A stretch of DNA of 64,000 nt from Spirometra erinaceieuropaei (GCA_902702965.1 CACRXP010000629.1:180813-244812); one strand, 5' to 3'; shown: positions 9,594 through 21,350, counted from the first letter of the stretch. Translations and numbers: made by a program. The notes: generated by a model from the sequence alone, not told the origin.

Positions 9594-9969
9594 CTCAGGA
9601 ATGGGGGCACACCGATCCATTGGCTTCCCTAAGCAAACAAGCTTCTAATGGGTGATAGAGGTCACGAAAAGACAAACATCCACCAGGCCAAAGTCGGATA
9701 AGCTATGCTAGTAGAGGGGAAAAGGCAGAGTCTGTGGGTACTGTTTCGGGCTTATTGTGCCAGCGTTCAGCCAATCGTAACCCTGACCACCAGTAAGCAT
9801 AGGAAAAGCAAACGTGCACTCGTACCCCTGTCGCAGCTAGTCCACTACTGAGGTCTACCAGATAGATCATAAGCACTTCATTGTACCGCAGTTCATCGGT
9901 GTTCCGTCACCTGCCATCCTTTTCCTCTTCAGATCAGGCATTTTGTACTCAGGAATGGGCGCACACCGA
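9594..9969. mobile_element. ~330-bp insertion flanked by 22-bp direct repeats
   Basis: The flanks begin CTCAGGAATGGG at 9594-9615 and 9948-9969, with 21 of 22 bases equal. Long direct repeats around a short non-coding segment look like a target-site duplication of a retroposed element. The interior (9616-9947) shares sequence with R5 pieces at 6.9 and 7.6 kb. No tail or promoter box was recognised. Confidence 0.5.
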
Positions 9970-10069
9970 GACAGACAAGTAGGTGGTCAGAATTATGACT
10001 GGCTGAATGAAGGCAAACAAACCCGAAACAGTTCTGTATCACTCCTCATCTGGACTTTGTCCTCTCTTC

Positions 10070-10302
10070 TTAACTATCTACTATCGCTAGAAAACCTTGT
10101 CTGACCAACACACGAACTTCAGCAGCTTCGTGTTCCTCAAACAAAGTGAAATCTTGTGTGGCGTTTGACGCAAAGGTATAGAAAAGTGTGTTTAACGGAC
10201 CACTCTGCTTCGCAAAAAGCGGATGTCCTGACAAGTTTATCGCAAATAATATTGTCGAGCTACCGAAAAGCCCACCACACTGACTGACGAAAAAACTATG
10301 CT
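10070..10302 (-). CDS. Candidate terminal coding exon, unknown protein
   Basis: The minus-strand frame runs from an acceptor-like site (TTTCCCTCAAATTTAG at about 10319-10303) to a stop at 10070-10072. It gives about 77 residues starting HSFFVSQCGGLFGSS and ending RQGFLAIVDS. Residue use looks protein-like, with mixed hydrophobic and acidic residues and few low-complexity runs. The open frame continues upstream of the acceptor to an ATG at 10408, so a short intronless reading (112 residues) is an alternative. No family is recognised and no partner exon is assigned. Confidence 0.3.
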
Positions 10303-10602
10303 CTAAATTTGAGGGAAATCCCACAACAGTTTGCGGACATAAGATGCTTTTGATAACTTCTCCCCAGACCAATACAATTATGTGGGAAAGAGATAGGAGC
10401 GAAAACATGTCGATGATAGAAGAAATCGATTAAAGTTCGTCTTACAATACAGGCAGATGTGAGGATGTGGGGGGGATAATAGTAGACAAGGACAGGGGCG
10501 ATTGAGGGAGGAAAGGCTTGGAGAGTGGCATCGTCCATCCGCTCTCACCCCGCCCCTAACATTGACTATGATGATTGGCAAAGTTAAGATATCCGGGTTG
10601 AT

Positions 10603-10774
10603 TAATTAAAGACGAAGACAGACTCTATCAATAGGCATCTGGACCTTCCTGCAGCTTACAAAGTCCTACGTCATCACAATCGTAAAGCTCAGGACCAAAC
10701 AACCACACCGAACTTAAGAAGGCCGCACGAAGATAGCCCGACGCTGAGTCTACACGGTGAGGAAGAAGGAGAAC
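10603..10774 (+). mobile_element. PLE-G 3'-end fragment, cut by the assembly gap
   Basis: The frame reads DSINRHLDLPAAYKVLRHHN and then a hydrophilic tail. This is the usual C-terminal end of a PLE endonuclease, and it matches the minus-strand copy at 36.97-37.2 kb (SINRLLDTPSA, followed by similar non-coding DNA). It runs up to the N gap, so its 3' border cannot be seen. Confidence 0.6.
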
Positions 10775-10820
10775 NNNNNNNNNNNNNNNNNNNNNNNNNN
10801 NNNNNNNNNNNNNNNNNNNN
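10775..10820. other. Assembly gap, 46 N
   Basis: Unresolved bases. The flanks are GA-rich on the left and CT/TTC-rich on the right. A similar TTCTTCTTCGTCTTCTT run follows a PLE-like tail at 21330, so the gap may hide a simple repeat. Confidence 0.95.
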
Positions 10821-12860
10821 TCTCTTTTTCTTCGTCTTCTTCGGTTGATGATGGACGCGATTGAGGTATTTGGATATTTTGCAAAAAATGAACTTAAGAA
10901 CGCATTTGCTCAAAGTGAAGCAAGAATTGAGTAACTTTTTATCTTACTTGTTATTGAATTTACTTCCATGGCTGCGGTTTGATTAATTGGACCTGAAAGA
11001 AATTTGCTTTAGAATTTAAAATTGTGAACTAATGAGGACGCAATTTAAGAGGCGTGGTCGTCCAGGACTGTACGGCGTTTTTCGCAAAAATATTTCGACA
11101 CGTTTACTAAACTGATTTTAATGAAGGAGACCCGCTGTTTTTTTCCCTTTTTAAGTTTCCTATATAACTTTCTCCATAAAAAGTACATTCAGTGATCGAT
11201 CTCATGAAGTGCTTTTTCAATAAGGGAGGATATTTTGGGTGCGGTAGAAACAGTAATTATCATGCTGTATAATTGAGTAATATTTTTGACTCGTCAGCAT
11301 TTTATATTTCAAATATGGCTCATTTCGATCCATACAAAAACCGCGTTTAGTAACAAATGACTGCTTAAATAGCTTGCAGCTTTTTCGACGATATTCAATG
11401 TTCTTCGAGGGTTTTGGTATATTTTCTAACACACGTGCACGAAGAAGTATTGTTTTAATATTTAGTACCAAATTTCATCATATTTTCATTATAGACTGGA
11501 AGAAATGGCCCATCTAGGTTATTAAAAGTCTTCCGATCTTCGAATAAGTTTCATCCAGATTAGGCGTTGCATAAGCGATTTCAGACTAAAAGATGTAAAC
11601 CTTCCGCGTAAGACGAATCCTGTGTTCCTTTATGCCTCTACGAAGACGCCATGTAAAGTTTAAAATGAATGTAATGCACGCAAATCTAGCTGTATACTTC
11701 ATGAAGAGCATTTATAAATTGAGAATACGATCTGAAGGAATAGACATTGTATGATCCTAAAATACTTATTAAATAGAACTCTTTATACATCCAAATTGGT
11801 GTGATTTGATATGAAAAAAACAAAAGGCGTATTTTTATCAAAATACGCAGAATGCATGATGATTAATTAGTCACTTATCGCTAAGTCAGTTTTTTTCATA
11901 TGATCAAAAAACGGCATTCAGAAGTCAAGAACTTAGCAAGTCTAACATATTTTGGGATGGGCCACGTGATATCCAATCTTACGACCCCACCTTAATGATC
12001 TTTCCTAATCGAAAGTGCATTTTAACAGCATTTCACGCAATTGCTCCCTGACTGTGCTTAAAGGGAAATTATTACAATGTCTGCTTAATATCACTAGCAA
12101 ACTGCTTGACCGATATCTATAAGAATTGCATTGGACTTAAATTGACTTTGCAGAGAACGCCAGTAAAATAATGCGTACTTGGTTTTCTTTAAGCGAAAGG
12201 GAATGCATGATAATATACGCACTGAAATTAACTTTAAGTATTAATTCCGCAAAATAAACACGCAAATCATATTTATGGAAACTGCCCAGAGAAAATTATT
12301 AAAATTAACACCTATTTACGCATGATAAGCGACCGTACTTGCACATGCAAACTGTCTCTGTAAATTGACTGCATAACGCAGCGGGTGGAGTTTCTCTCAG
12401 CAAATATAAGCAGAGTTGATGAGAAAATACGATCGAATGTTGGTATATTAGGTTAATTTGCTTGATAGGTGGCAGGAATTAATCAAGTTCGGAAATTTAG
12501 ACACGAGATGCATTGAGGAAACTGGACAGTTGGTTACTAATTAAGCATGCCCCGTCGGAAGCAACATGTATGACTCCAATGACCTTAAATTGATTCCAGC
12601 TGCCACCGAAGACTGCGGTACTTGCCTTTGCGTTTGATTTTCATGTATCTTTTCGCGTTGGCAACCTACTCAGCGGAATTTTGCTTGCCCCTATGTGACT
12701 CGTAGTAAATCTGCTTCAACTTGTGGATGCTCCCTCTACGGGTTTCTCTAGTGTACAGATGAACAATTAAAATAAATGCGAACAACAAAATTGTTAAAAT
12801 ATAGAAGATGGCATATTTCCTCATGTGAAAGATGAGGCGCAACGTTTAGGAAGTAATGTG
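10821..12860. other. AT-rich non-coding stretch with one FB-like scrap
   Basis: Around 11590-11700, wording like CCTTCCGCGTAAG.. and TATGCCTC.. resembles the FB copies at 52.56 and 58.88 kb. Otherwise nothing recognised. Confidence 0.4.
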
Positions 12861-12867
12861 AACATAC

Positions 12868-13002
12868 CAATCCAGTCTACAATGTACGTCAGCGAGTGCT
12901 CTTTGGTCTCATCCATGGAGCATGTGTAAAACATTAATCTGGTCCATTGAGTTTTACGGGCAATGGTCTCGTGTATGAAGCCGTCATCGGTGACTTTTAT
13001 GT
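12868..13002 (-). CDS. Candidate internal coding exon (45 codons), unknown protein
   Basis: On the minus strand a pyrimidine-rich acceptor (TCTATTCAATTGTATCTGCTTTAG) opens a 135-nt frame that ends at GATTG before donor GTATGTTC. Both borders are phase 1, which is common in extracellular-domain exons. It encodes residues such as KVTDDGFIHETIARKTQWT and YTCSMDETKEHSLTYIVDWI. No family recognised. It may belong with the minus-strand exons at 15.8-16.6 kb, but this is only inferred from strand. Confidence 0.35.
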
Positions 13003-13305
13003 CTAAAGCAGATACAATTGAATAGACTAGCATCATCATTTAGATGGCACTATATGAAAGGGCTGGGGAGATTTTACTCCCCTAATTAAATCCGTTCATA
13101 TAACGCGTCTACTCATTTCATTTAGGTAGCATCAAATATATTATAAATAATCTCCAAGGTCCATTGCCATTAGCGGCGCCTTTCTAGAAGGTATAGGTGG
13201 AGTAAAGAAACTAGCAAATAACTATAAATTCGGGGCATGGAGATAGGATTTCTAGCGAAAAGGAGATGACCTTGTGGAAAATTCCAGAAGACTAAAGTTA
13301 GGCTT

Positions 13306-13372
13306 CCGCTGAGGTTTGGGTTAGGTTTAGGGTTAGGGTTAAGTTCTGGGTAAGGGTTAATGTTAGGTACAG
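13306..13372 (-). repeat. Degenerate telomere-like island
   Basis: A run of TTAGG/TTAGGG-like words on the plus strand (GGTTAGGGTTAAG, GTAAGGGTTAATG) over about 65 bp. Several such islands occur in the window. Confidence 0.7.
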
Positions 13373-13379
13373 AAATTGA

Positions 13380-14980
13380 GATTCCTTCTGTGAGCTGGCA
13401 TATAACCATTTGTATTTCAGGCCTGAGCCTGCGCGTTCGGTCTCTCACCACAGCTTCTTCTACTGGTGTCTATCTCCTTCTCGTTTATAGCGCGCCCAGA
13501 CCGTCATTGTTGTTAGAAGTGGGTGTACTTACTGCTCAGACGTCACAAACTAGTCGGCTCAACGTGATCGAAACGAAACAGCCAGACTCGAATGAACAGA
13601 ATGGCCAAAAAATTCCCACCTGACACCATCAGCCTTTTTTACCCTGCGTGACCCTTCGTGTCCACGGATAGAGAAGTACAGCCACCGACTTCTCATAGCG
13701 AATAAAGTCGATCTCATCAGTATAGCGCTGTGAGAGCAATCCTTTAACCATGCTAAAACCGGATGCTCCCATTATTTTTAGAGATGCCTTTGTTGCCACT
13801 ACCAGTGACATTCTTACTCACTATCTCCTCCCAGATTTATTACACTCTGCGACGCCCATCTCAGCGAAAGTCTACTGCAGCGTATCTCATCTTCAAGTTC
13901 AGGTGACATTGGAACTCTGCACTAACTGATTAATCTTGCTCACCATCTACTGGGATGCAATGTAACGGACGCGCATCTTTTTGCTCATACCAACCTGTCA
14001 ATTCAGCAGCGCACGTTGCCGAGATAACGCCAGCACAAACACTGGCCGATGCCTCTACTGCGCCTCTGCACGAGCCGCCGAATCATTCTCTCACGCGGCC
14101 CGACTAATTTTCAAACTGGTATGTGCTCCGGTCAAGTCATTCAGTTAATAGCTGACCACGCCGTCGTGCTCCCACTTTGTTCGGTTCTTGGGTGGACAGT
14201 GACTCTACGGCGTATAGGTTTGCACCCACGCTGCGCTCGAAATTATGGGATTACAAATAACAGGCAAAAACGCGGTCCCTGGGAGTGTCGGTAAGAGGCG
14301 CCCACAAACTCCGCCATTACCCAGTCAAGTGAACAAGCTGACGCTGGCAGAATACCTTCATGACGATTATTCGCTGACGCATACTTCGCAATTGCTGGCA
14401 GGCGCGCGCGTCGAGGAGCTTTAACAACGAGGCTATTGATTGTTATGCAACGACCATGTTAAGAAGTGTATCGAATAAGAAACGACCTACTTAAATAAGT
14501 GTAGTAGGCATTCTTTGTACGCCGTAGATACTTGGGAGCCTTCACTAGATTCTTGCCCCAATTAGTTTCCGCATTGAATACAAGACGTCTACTGGTGTCC
14601 TTTTCTTCTAAACTGCAGCTGGGCTGCGATTATTGCGGTGCTCCGAGTACAATTACCGCTTGGAAACCACAGGTTAAAGCAGGACACGAAAATAGGAACC
14701 CCCTGGATTTTAGCGCGAGGACATCTGTAGTATCGGAGGGGAAGATCCATATTGTCGTAAACGATCGACATGACTTTAATCTTCTGTAGTTTAGCATTCC
14801 TTAACATGCTCATGCACGAGAGACTGTAGTATTCGGAGGATTCAGACGCTGCGTTACCGCATACCTATGCAAATTCATGCCTCCTTCCTTTACATCAAGG
14901 ATTGTTACTCTTGGTGTGATGACATTTCTATAGCCGACCTTAGAGTATTTGCGATTTCGTCGTGGATGCTGGATGTTAGT
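13380..14980. other. Non-coding stretch, nothing recognised
   Basis: Several open frames of 60-90 codons without splice support or family motifs. Confidence 0.4.
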
Positions 14981-14989
14981 GCAATGATT

Positions 14990-15290
14990 GATCGACTGTC
15001 TGACCCACGATTGCGATAATTAACGACCTGAATGTCGCCCACCGAACAGTCGTCGCACCACGCGCAACAATCTCTGGAGACAGGTGGCCGTGAATTTTCA
15101 TAGGTATGCGGTGAGATACCGACTGCATCCTATGAATGTTGTAGCCACTTGGGCATGAACTACCGTATGCGCTATTGCCTACAATTATGGGTCCAAGGGG
15201 CCGGACGAATAAAGTTGTTGTGCCAACGGTCATGTCTCCTTCCTAACAACCGTTTCCTGTGACTCGTCTCGTTGCTTCTACTGAAAACGT
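14990..15290 (+). repeat. PLE terminal repeat (pLTR), subtype B, decayed
   Basis: Collinear with 63.45-63.70 kb: GCAACAATCTCTGGAGACAG, TTCATAGGTATGCGGTGAG, a run ending CCACTTGGGCATGA, GAATAAAGTTGTTGTGCCA, and an end like TGTGACTCGTCTCGTTGCTT. The hammerhead part is damaged by a deletion around 15185-15210. Confidence 0.6.
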
Positions 15291-15818
15291 GTTTTTTCAG
15301 AAATGTAAAATCACGGATCCAAATTTCGTGTTATTACCACATAACTTAACATGCATTGTGAATTCCGCTATTCATTTGACAATGAAGACCACCATATATC
15401 GTACTTTTACGTCTATTAAACAACATAAAAGTGGAATAATAAATGCACGAAATTTAGCAGATCGTCGGGCATAATCATTGCTGGCCTTTTTCCACACTCG
15501 CATTCAATCATCATCATCAACGTCATCGTCAGCAGTAATCAAGTGTCTTTTTTCGCTATAGGGTAAAAACTTCAATACTGGGCTTTTACTTTACATATGT
15601 CCGTGAGTGGGAATTTAAGTATATGCTTCTTATCAGAAAAAAGTATGAAGACGATTTTAATTCACGCACGACATTCTCCCACTCCGTTAGAAGAGCCGTC
15701 GAAGATACGACTGCATCTCTGCATTCCGTAGTCGTAGCAGTTGAACTAAAATGTAGATCACCTCTGTCATGTTTCCTCCGCAGTAGTTAGTAGCGAAAAG
15801 TCTTGAAACACCTCTTAC

Positions 15819-15922
15819 CCCAAGAGCGTCTGACACATTTCCCTTGACGTTCCACCTAAGCGTGACTTCGTTTGTGCTTGGACAGACATCGAGTTTTATC
15901 CTGGGGTGCACCAGAAAGTGAG
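15819..15922 (-). CDS. Candidate internal coding exon (34 codons), unknown extracellular-looking protein
   Basis: On the minus strand a strong acceptor (CGCTCTGTCTTTTCAG) is followed by 104 nt of open frame and donor GTAAGAGG. It encodes HFLVHPRIKLDVCPSTNEVT, then LRWNVKGNVSDALG, with two Asn-linked-glycan-like sites. Entry phase 1, exit phase 0. Alternating hydrophobic and polar residues suggest a beta-rich domain. No family recognised. It lies between the candidate exons at 16.0-16.6 kb and 12.9 kb on the same strand. Confidence 0.4.
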
Positions 15923-16004
15923 CTGAAAAGACAGAGCGTAAATGTGATTTCGTATTCATTTGTGTATATTGTGTGCGTATGCAAAAGTAGGTTTTAGGGA
16001 GAAA

Positions 16005-16160
16005 AATGGGACTGACGTTTTTTGTCGGAGTCGTCAGGTTGGTTCACACGGTGGACTGTTATTGGGATGGATGAGTCAAAGTGTCCCGATATAATGTTTA
16101 TGTAGTTCACGTTCGTAACATTCGTCAGATTCAGCACCGCCACCTGTGTTCCGTCTGGAC
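16005..16160 (-). CDS. Candidate coding exon, borders uncertain
   Basis: The minus-strand frame gives DGTQVAVLNLTNVTNVNYIN and SGHFDSSIPITVHRVNQ, with Asn-x-Thr sites like the neighbouring exon. A donor at GTGTGA near 16050 would give exit phase 1 and fit the phase-1 entry of the exon at 15922. The acceptor side (CCGAAG or GGTCCAG) is weak. Confidence 0.3.
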
Positions 16161-16535
16161 CTTCGGATAGCATCATTGAACATACCACCGATTAAAAAGG
16201 ACCACAAATGGTGGTAGAGTAAAACATTATTTAGAACTTTTGTTTGAACTGTCAGTAAACTTCAGGTCTGCCCAAATGCTTAACCATTAACGAGATTCAC
16301 TACGCCAACGGGGATATTTGATTACGAATGCAAAATCGCCGGTTTGAAGTCCTTAGATTGCTAAGTTTTTATGACAACTAGCTACGTATGTCTGCGAATT
16401 TGTGCACACTTAATGAGGCAACCCGTGTAAGTAGCTTGGCTTAAGAATGTGCACCACTGATTAAAGTACCAACTTAACACACTTCACAATATTTAATCGT
16501 CAGTCGTGAAAATATCATGAAATCAATGTTTTCAC

Positions 16536-16632
16536 CTTCTTCGCGTCTGCAGTGGAACGATTCGACGTCCGATTTGCATATTTCTTCTCGCCAACTGGGC
16601 CTATAGAATAGGCTTTCACCAATCCACCCGTG
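16536..16632 (-). CDS. Candidate internal coding exon, unknown protein
   Basis: On the minus strand a pyrimidine-rich run (CTGCTGTTTTTATTTCAATCAAG) precedes a 97-nt frame and donor GTGAAA. It encodes TGGLVKAYSIGPVGEKKYAN followed by RTSNRSTADAKK. Entry phase 2, exit phase 0. This does not match the phase-1 entry of the next candidate exon, so an exon is missing between them, a border is wrong, or they belong to different genes. Confidence 0.3.
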
Positions 16633-16791
16633 CTTGATTGAAATAAAAACAGCAGTAAAGAAGTAATCGAAGAAAAGAAACAGGTCTCAGGAATCAGTCG
16701 TGATAAAGGAGACATGATCACGGGAACAAGAGCGTTACTATCCTAACGTCTCAGACTTCAGTTTGAATCCCTCATCAACCTCCATCTGCTA

Positions 16792-16870
16792 TTATCCTTA
16801 ATGATGGATTCGAACGGGAATCCGAAAATTCAGGCGAATAGAGCTCCTTTTCCAGCGATCGTGAGTTCTT
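16792..16870 (+). ncRNA. Decayed hammerhead-like piece of a PLE terminal repeat
   Basis: It reads AATGATGGATTCGAACGGGA, then ATCCGAAAATTCAGG and a tail TTTTCCAGCGATCGTGAG matching the tail of the copy at 63.65 kb. The box (TAATGA) and the GAAAC GTC segment are both mutated. Confidence 0.45.
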
Positions 16871-16999
16871 CTCTCAGTAAGATATTAATTACACAGATCA
16901 TACGAAGTTGAAAATATGAGGCTAGCAATCCCGCCATAATTCTCACGTAACCTTAATTTGTCATGCGATCCCCATACTTTTTATACCAACGCAACCCTA

Positions 17000-18190
17000 C
17001 CAATGATGAGATAACGGAATGTGGGCAGACCTCCTTATTAGACTTGACAGACAACATGTTTACTTGCAATGATAAAGACGTTCATTCAGTAACAAGTCTT
17101 ACCGAAAATTCCATGTAGACAGCGGTCTTTAATTGGTATGGCCCACTTTCATTCGTCAAAAGCCGTTTATTCCACTGACATAGGTTTTGACTCTGCCTGT
17201 TTGAGGTATAGGTAGTGTAGAAAACACACTTTGTCATTTATTGCATTAAAATCCGTATAGTAAAATTGCATGAGTTTCAGCAATTCGTCTGCCTAACTAA
17301 AGATCATAGCGTATGCCAGTATGTACATTTGTGTGGTTGTAGACAACTGTATATAAGAGACATACGCAAGTATATGCATGTATAGGTGGAGTAAGCGTGT
17401 GACTCTCTCTATTGGGCTTAGCATCTGGCTCGATCTCATTCTGTCCGCCCGCCGTCACATACGTACATGTAAACTTGCCGGAAGCTCGTCGATCGCGTTT
17501 CGGACAAACTCGCTCAGTCTTGTTCCCTTAGACTGTCCCAGTCCCACTAGCAGCAGTTCAGCGGCGCAAAGAATAGCCAATGTAGCATGGCCAACAAAAG
17601 CAAGTGAGCTCGATTGGCGTTTCGTGCTTATAAGGCCTCATCAGCCAGCTATTCCAGTCTTCCTTGTCTTTGTCAGTTATTTCATTCTGCAGACATAACT
17701 TGGCTATGCGTTTGCCAACGGGGCCATATATAAAGGACTAAGGTACAATGAGACGTGTAGATCCGAAATCGGGATCTGTTTAACGTCCGCTAATATAGTC
17801 AGCATACCCTACCACAACTGACAGGAGGCCTCGACGATAATTCTGCGACGCTAAAGCTACTCTCGCAAAGCAAGACGACTGAGCGGCGCGCCGACTTGGC
17901 TAGAGCTATGTCGGCCCAAAGGGGACAAAGATCACGCGTGCCCTCCAACAATCAACCTCGGGGAGATTAAAATCAGTCATCGGCAACTGGGCAAGGGAAA
18001 GTTCAAGCGTTAGGCACTGCTAGATTATAAGAAAAACGACGGAATGAATAGTTCAAATCCAGCAGGAGCAGTGACCGCATTACTGTGTAGTGGGAAACGA
18101 GGAATTTTGCGGATACGTCAGTACGAATATAAATGGGTCCATTTTCTCGACCTCTCTTCGGAGATGATGGACTTCAAAGCATGAGGTGCC
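17000..18190. other. Mostly unrecognised; one weak hammerhead-like motif
   Basis: On the minus strand near 17612-17652 the order CTGATGA, a poor hairpin, then GAAACGCC is seen. The 106-residue plus-strand frame at 17378-17698 is the shadow of this region and has no motif. Nothing else noticed. Confidence 0.3.
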
Positions 18191-18560
18191 AGTAGTTTAT
18201 GAGAGCACTGATTCCAATGCCAGGGAAAACGGCATGTAAAAAGGTATTTGAGATAGCCGAAAGACAGCTAAAAACAACCCAGATGCAAGTAGCCCATGAA
18301 CCGCTAACTACTTTACGCAGAAACCAGTGCACCCTAGAGGAATGGCTGGTTTACTCAATAACAGTGTTGCTTACAAGAACCTATGTGCCATTTTTGATAT
18401 CGTAAATTGTGACCAAACTGGGGAATCTGTTTTAATCTATATATATTTACATAAGTTAGCGGTAAAATGATGAGCGCATCCATTCCGGCGTCCATTCATA
18501 CGATGTACACTGGGCAAAATATTGCGTGATTGAACATTTGCATTGTTTGCGATTGTTCAG

Positions 18561-18730
18561 CTAGAAAATGCCGTCAACTGCTGGAAGCAATGCAATCAGA
18601 CGAGTCCTGTAAAAATCGGCATATCAGTTTAGATGCCAGAGTATTTGTACGGGTGCTCTGCCGTGCATTCGTAATCGAAGAACGGAGTCTACAGGCTAGC
18701 AAAAACAGTGGAAATGGCCTCAATGTATAG
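18561..18730 (+). CDS. Candidate terminal coding exon, unknown protein
   Basis: Acceptor GCATTGTTTGCGATTGTTCAG, then an open frame to TAG at 18728: RKCRQLLEAMQSDESCKNRH, followed by ISLDARVFVRVLCRAFVIEE and a short Ser/Asn tail. Entry phase 1. A neighbouring open frame at 18199-18405 (68 residues, ERQLKTTQMQVAHEPL..) could be another exon, but no splice pairing is clear. No family recognised. Confidence 0.28.
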
Positions 18731-19175
18731 AGAAAGGCAGGTTCTTGCGTTATTGGTAAGAAAAGATTAGTATTGCTGAGGAACGTGAAAGAAACCGCCA
18801 AAAGTGTTAAATTTTTACTTGGCCTTACCATGCAAAAATGCGAAATACACAGAGATCCGTCAACGGCGTGCAGTAATAAAGCACTTCCTAAAAATTTAAC
18901 TTATTACGGAAAGTTTTCATATTGATCCACGGCATATTCATTTGTGACTTTCGTTGTGGACAGTTATTTTTTGTCGAAAATGTAGTTTTATGTTTGAATG
19001 AGCCTTCACATGTGACCCAAACGACCATCTTCATGAGGAGGAGCACCTGACCACTCAATAATTCGGTAAATGCCTTCAAGAACAATCTTATTTTAAACTT
19101 CTCACTAGACAGGTAATTCAGAATTTGTTTTTATGGACGATCGGGTTAAAACACTGAAAATCGTGAAGTATTCAG

Positions 19176-19270
19176 CAATTTATGAAGGCCGATCTGAAAC
19201 TCAACGTAATCCAAAACGAAGGAAAAGTATAAATTTAACGGATGAAAAGTTCTCTCAAGAAACAAAAATG
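19176..19270 (+). CDS. Weak candidate coding exon
   Basis: AG acceptor in GTGAAGTATTCAG, 95 nt open, donor GTATGTTT. Encodes a charged stretch (IYEGRSETQRNPKRRKSINL then TDEKFSQETKM) like a linker or nuclear signal. The acceptor lacks a good pyrimidine tract. Confidence 0.2.
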
Positions 19271-19439
19271 GTATGTTTACGATCACGCCTGTCAGTTCTA
19301 TTTAAATTACTCAGGCACCGACCGGCCCAAATAGCATGTCACCTTATGAAAACGTTTGATTTTACGACGTCCCCATCGGCAAAATCAAGCAACATCCGGC
19401 TTCCCTTGTTGAACTCCATCTCATTTAACTCCAAATAAT

Positions 19440-20960
19440 CAAGGAAAACACGAAGCACTGGAAAGCTGTTTAGGAATCTATACTCATAATATAGACAGTT
19501 GACAAACCATCAGAAATGAAATCACACTACTTATTAAACGATATTTAGAAGTGAACTTCACTAAAACACTGTTGTTAGACGTCATTTTATGTCTACTTTC
19601 ATATTTACTACGCTTTTGATATGAGAATAAATTATATACATCTAAAAACGAACTTTAATAAATTAGAGCCATTTCTGACGTTTTCTGTATATTGCGCTTT
19701 TCAAAATAAATCGACATTTATAAACAACGCAACAATGCCAATAACATTGTTTATGTTCGTTAATTCTTTTAAACTTGTACTTAATTAACGTAGACATTGG
19801 ATTCATGAAATGGTGTCGGTTTGCGAGTGATTGGCAATCATTCTTAAATTTCGACAAATTTCATGAGTTAGGTCACTAATTGTAGTTATAACCAGCTATT
19901 TAGTAACCTTATACAAGCCTTCAGCATCCTGCGCGATGAAGACTCCTGCATCCTGTCTCAGAACTCCTTCAAGTTGGCGACTACGACCAACGTCAACTCA
20001 AAGTACTAATGACTGGTGCTAGGATAAACAAACGGAAGTTTTTATTCTCAAACAGAATGATTTAACATTGAGATGATTTGTTTGAGAAGGTTGTTATGTC
20101 TGCATCCGTAGAAACTTACAAAAGAAAGCTGTATCAACAGTGCGCACCTCAATGCTATCCGATCGCTGTCTACTTGATACCTTACGTCAAAAGTTTATTA
20201 CAGTTATGATACTGCCGTGAATCTTTAAGGAACGTTTTTTCGTCTAATTTATTAATGCATGAACCCCTGGTCACCACGGCGTTTGTGGGCCGCAGATCAC
20301 ATTTCTTTCCTCATAGCTTACGTTTACTTCAAGTAACAACTGCATTACGCAACCAAAATATTACATATGCCTTCCAGCGCCGTTAACGCATGAAATAACT
20401 TTGTTTATCAGTACAGCTCGTGGTATTTTCTTTGTAGTTCTTTTCTGTTAATGCCTTTCCAAATTGTTTACACTAGTTACGCTGCGTGTAACAAATCGGG
20501 ATTTCAAAGGTACGCACCAACATTCTGTCAAATATATTGAACTAAACTGAACTGAAGTATCTATTTTGGTAGATGGGCACTCGCTGATTGCATTACAGAA
20601 TGGGCTCGTGCCTTTATGCTTTGATATTCAAACTAAAGTCTTGCGGGCATTCGCACAAAGACTTATGATATAGATATATACGATGTTACTGAAAAAAATA
20701 CAAGGTAGACCGGAATGGCTGTTTCTAGTTTAGTAGCCGTCGTCAGCCAAGACATACTTAACCCCAGCTTTGTGTGTGTTGTTATTGAGTCGATGGACGC
20801 AACATTGAGCTACAGGTCCGTTGTCCTGCCGGATGTAATCAGGGATATCAACCATGGTAAATGGGCATTCAGTGATCGAGTTGGTGAACATGATCATCCT
20901 GTTATGTCTCACGGTTCAAACTAGAAACCTTGATCCGAATTTAAATCTTAGGTGATCAGA
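19440..20960. other. No recognised feature
   Basis: AT-rich. The overlapping open frames at 20715-20924 occur on both strands and are not supported. Confidence 0.45.
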
Positions 20961-20989
20961 CCACAAGGTTAGGTTCGACTGACTGACGG

Positions 20990-21350
20990 CGGTTATTAAG
21001 CCATAAGTTGCCATTCTGGTCTCCCCCGATTTTGTGGCACCATCTTATCCATATATGCATACATATGTCTGTAGGACTACGACAGCCGGTCAGGGGGCAG
21101 AGGTCACCGGAGCGCGCCATCGGCCGTCCGCGGAGAGACCAAAGCCAATCCCCAGCCAAAAGGCAGGTCAGAGTTCGAACGTCAGGCATGCCCATAACAC
21201 AAGACAGGCGAGAGACAGAACAACTCCGAGCCAGCAGAAACAGACACCCCACCACTCTGATGTTGGAACCGAGGAAGTTTCCGAAACGTCAGCACCCATA
21301 CAGTGTGGTCCATGCAGTCGTCCCTTTTTCTTCTTCGTCTTCTTTTGGGG
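20990..21350 (+). mobile_element. PLE 3'-end-like segment with a hammerhead-like motif
   Basis: A GC-richer block in AT-rich surroundings ends in a hammerhead-like core at 21249-21295: CTGATGT, stem GGAAC/GTTTCC, GAAACGTCAG. A CT-rich simple run (TTTTTCTTCTTCGTCTTCTT) follows, like that after the PLE-G fragment at 10.8 kb. The long plus-strand frames (21008-21436, 21034-21357) are hydrophilic, Arg/Gln/Pro-rich tails like the C-terminal tail of PLE-1. No GIY-YIG motif is visible. Confidence 0.45.
21249..21295 (+). ncRNA. Hammerhead-ribozyme-like motif
   Basis: CTGATGT (last base differs from the consensus A), a 5-bp stem GGAAC with GTTTCC, GAAACGTC, then AGCACC. The first two bases after GTC can pair with CT before the box. 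The last box base is invariant in active hammerheads, so it is probably weak or dead. Confidence 0.35.

Noticed and set aside
10689..10913. Open frame running through the N gap
   Set aside because: It spans unknown bases and is antisense to a PLE tail.
20890..20935. tRNA B-box at GGTTCAAAC near 20915
   Set aside because: No A-box or cloverleaf upstream.
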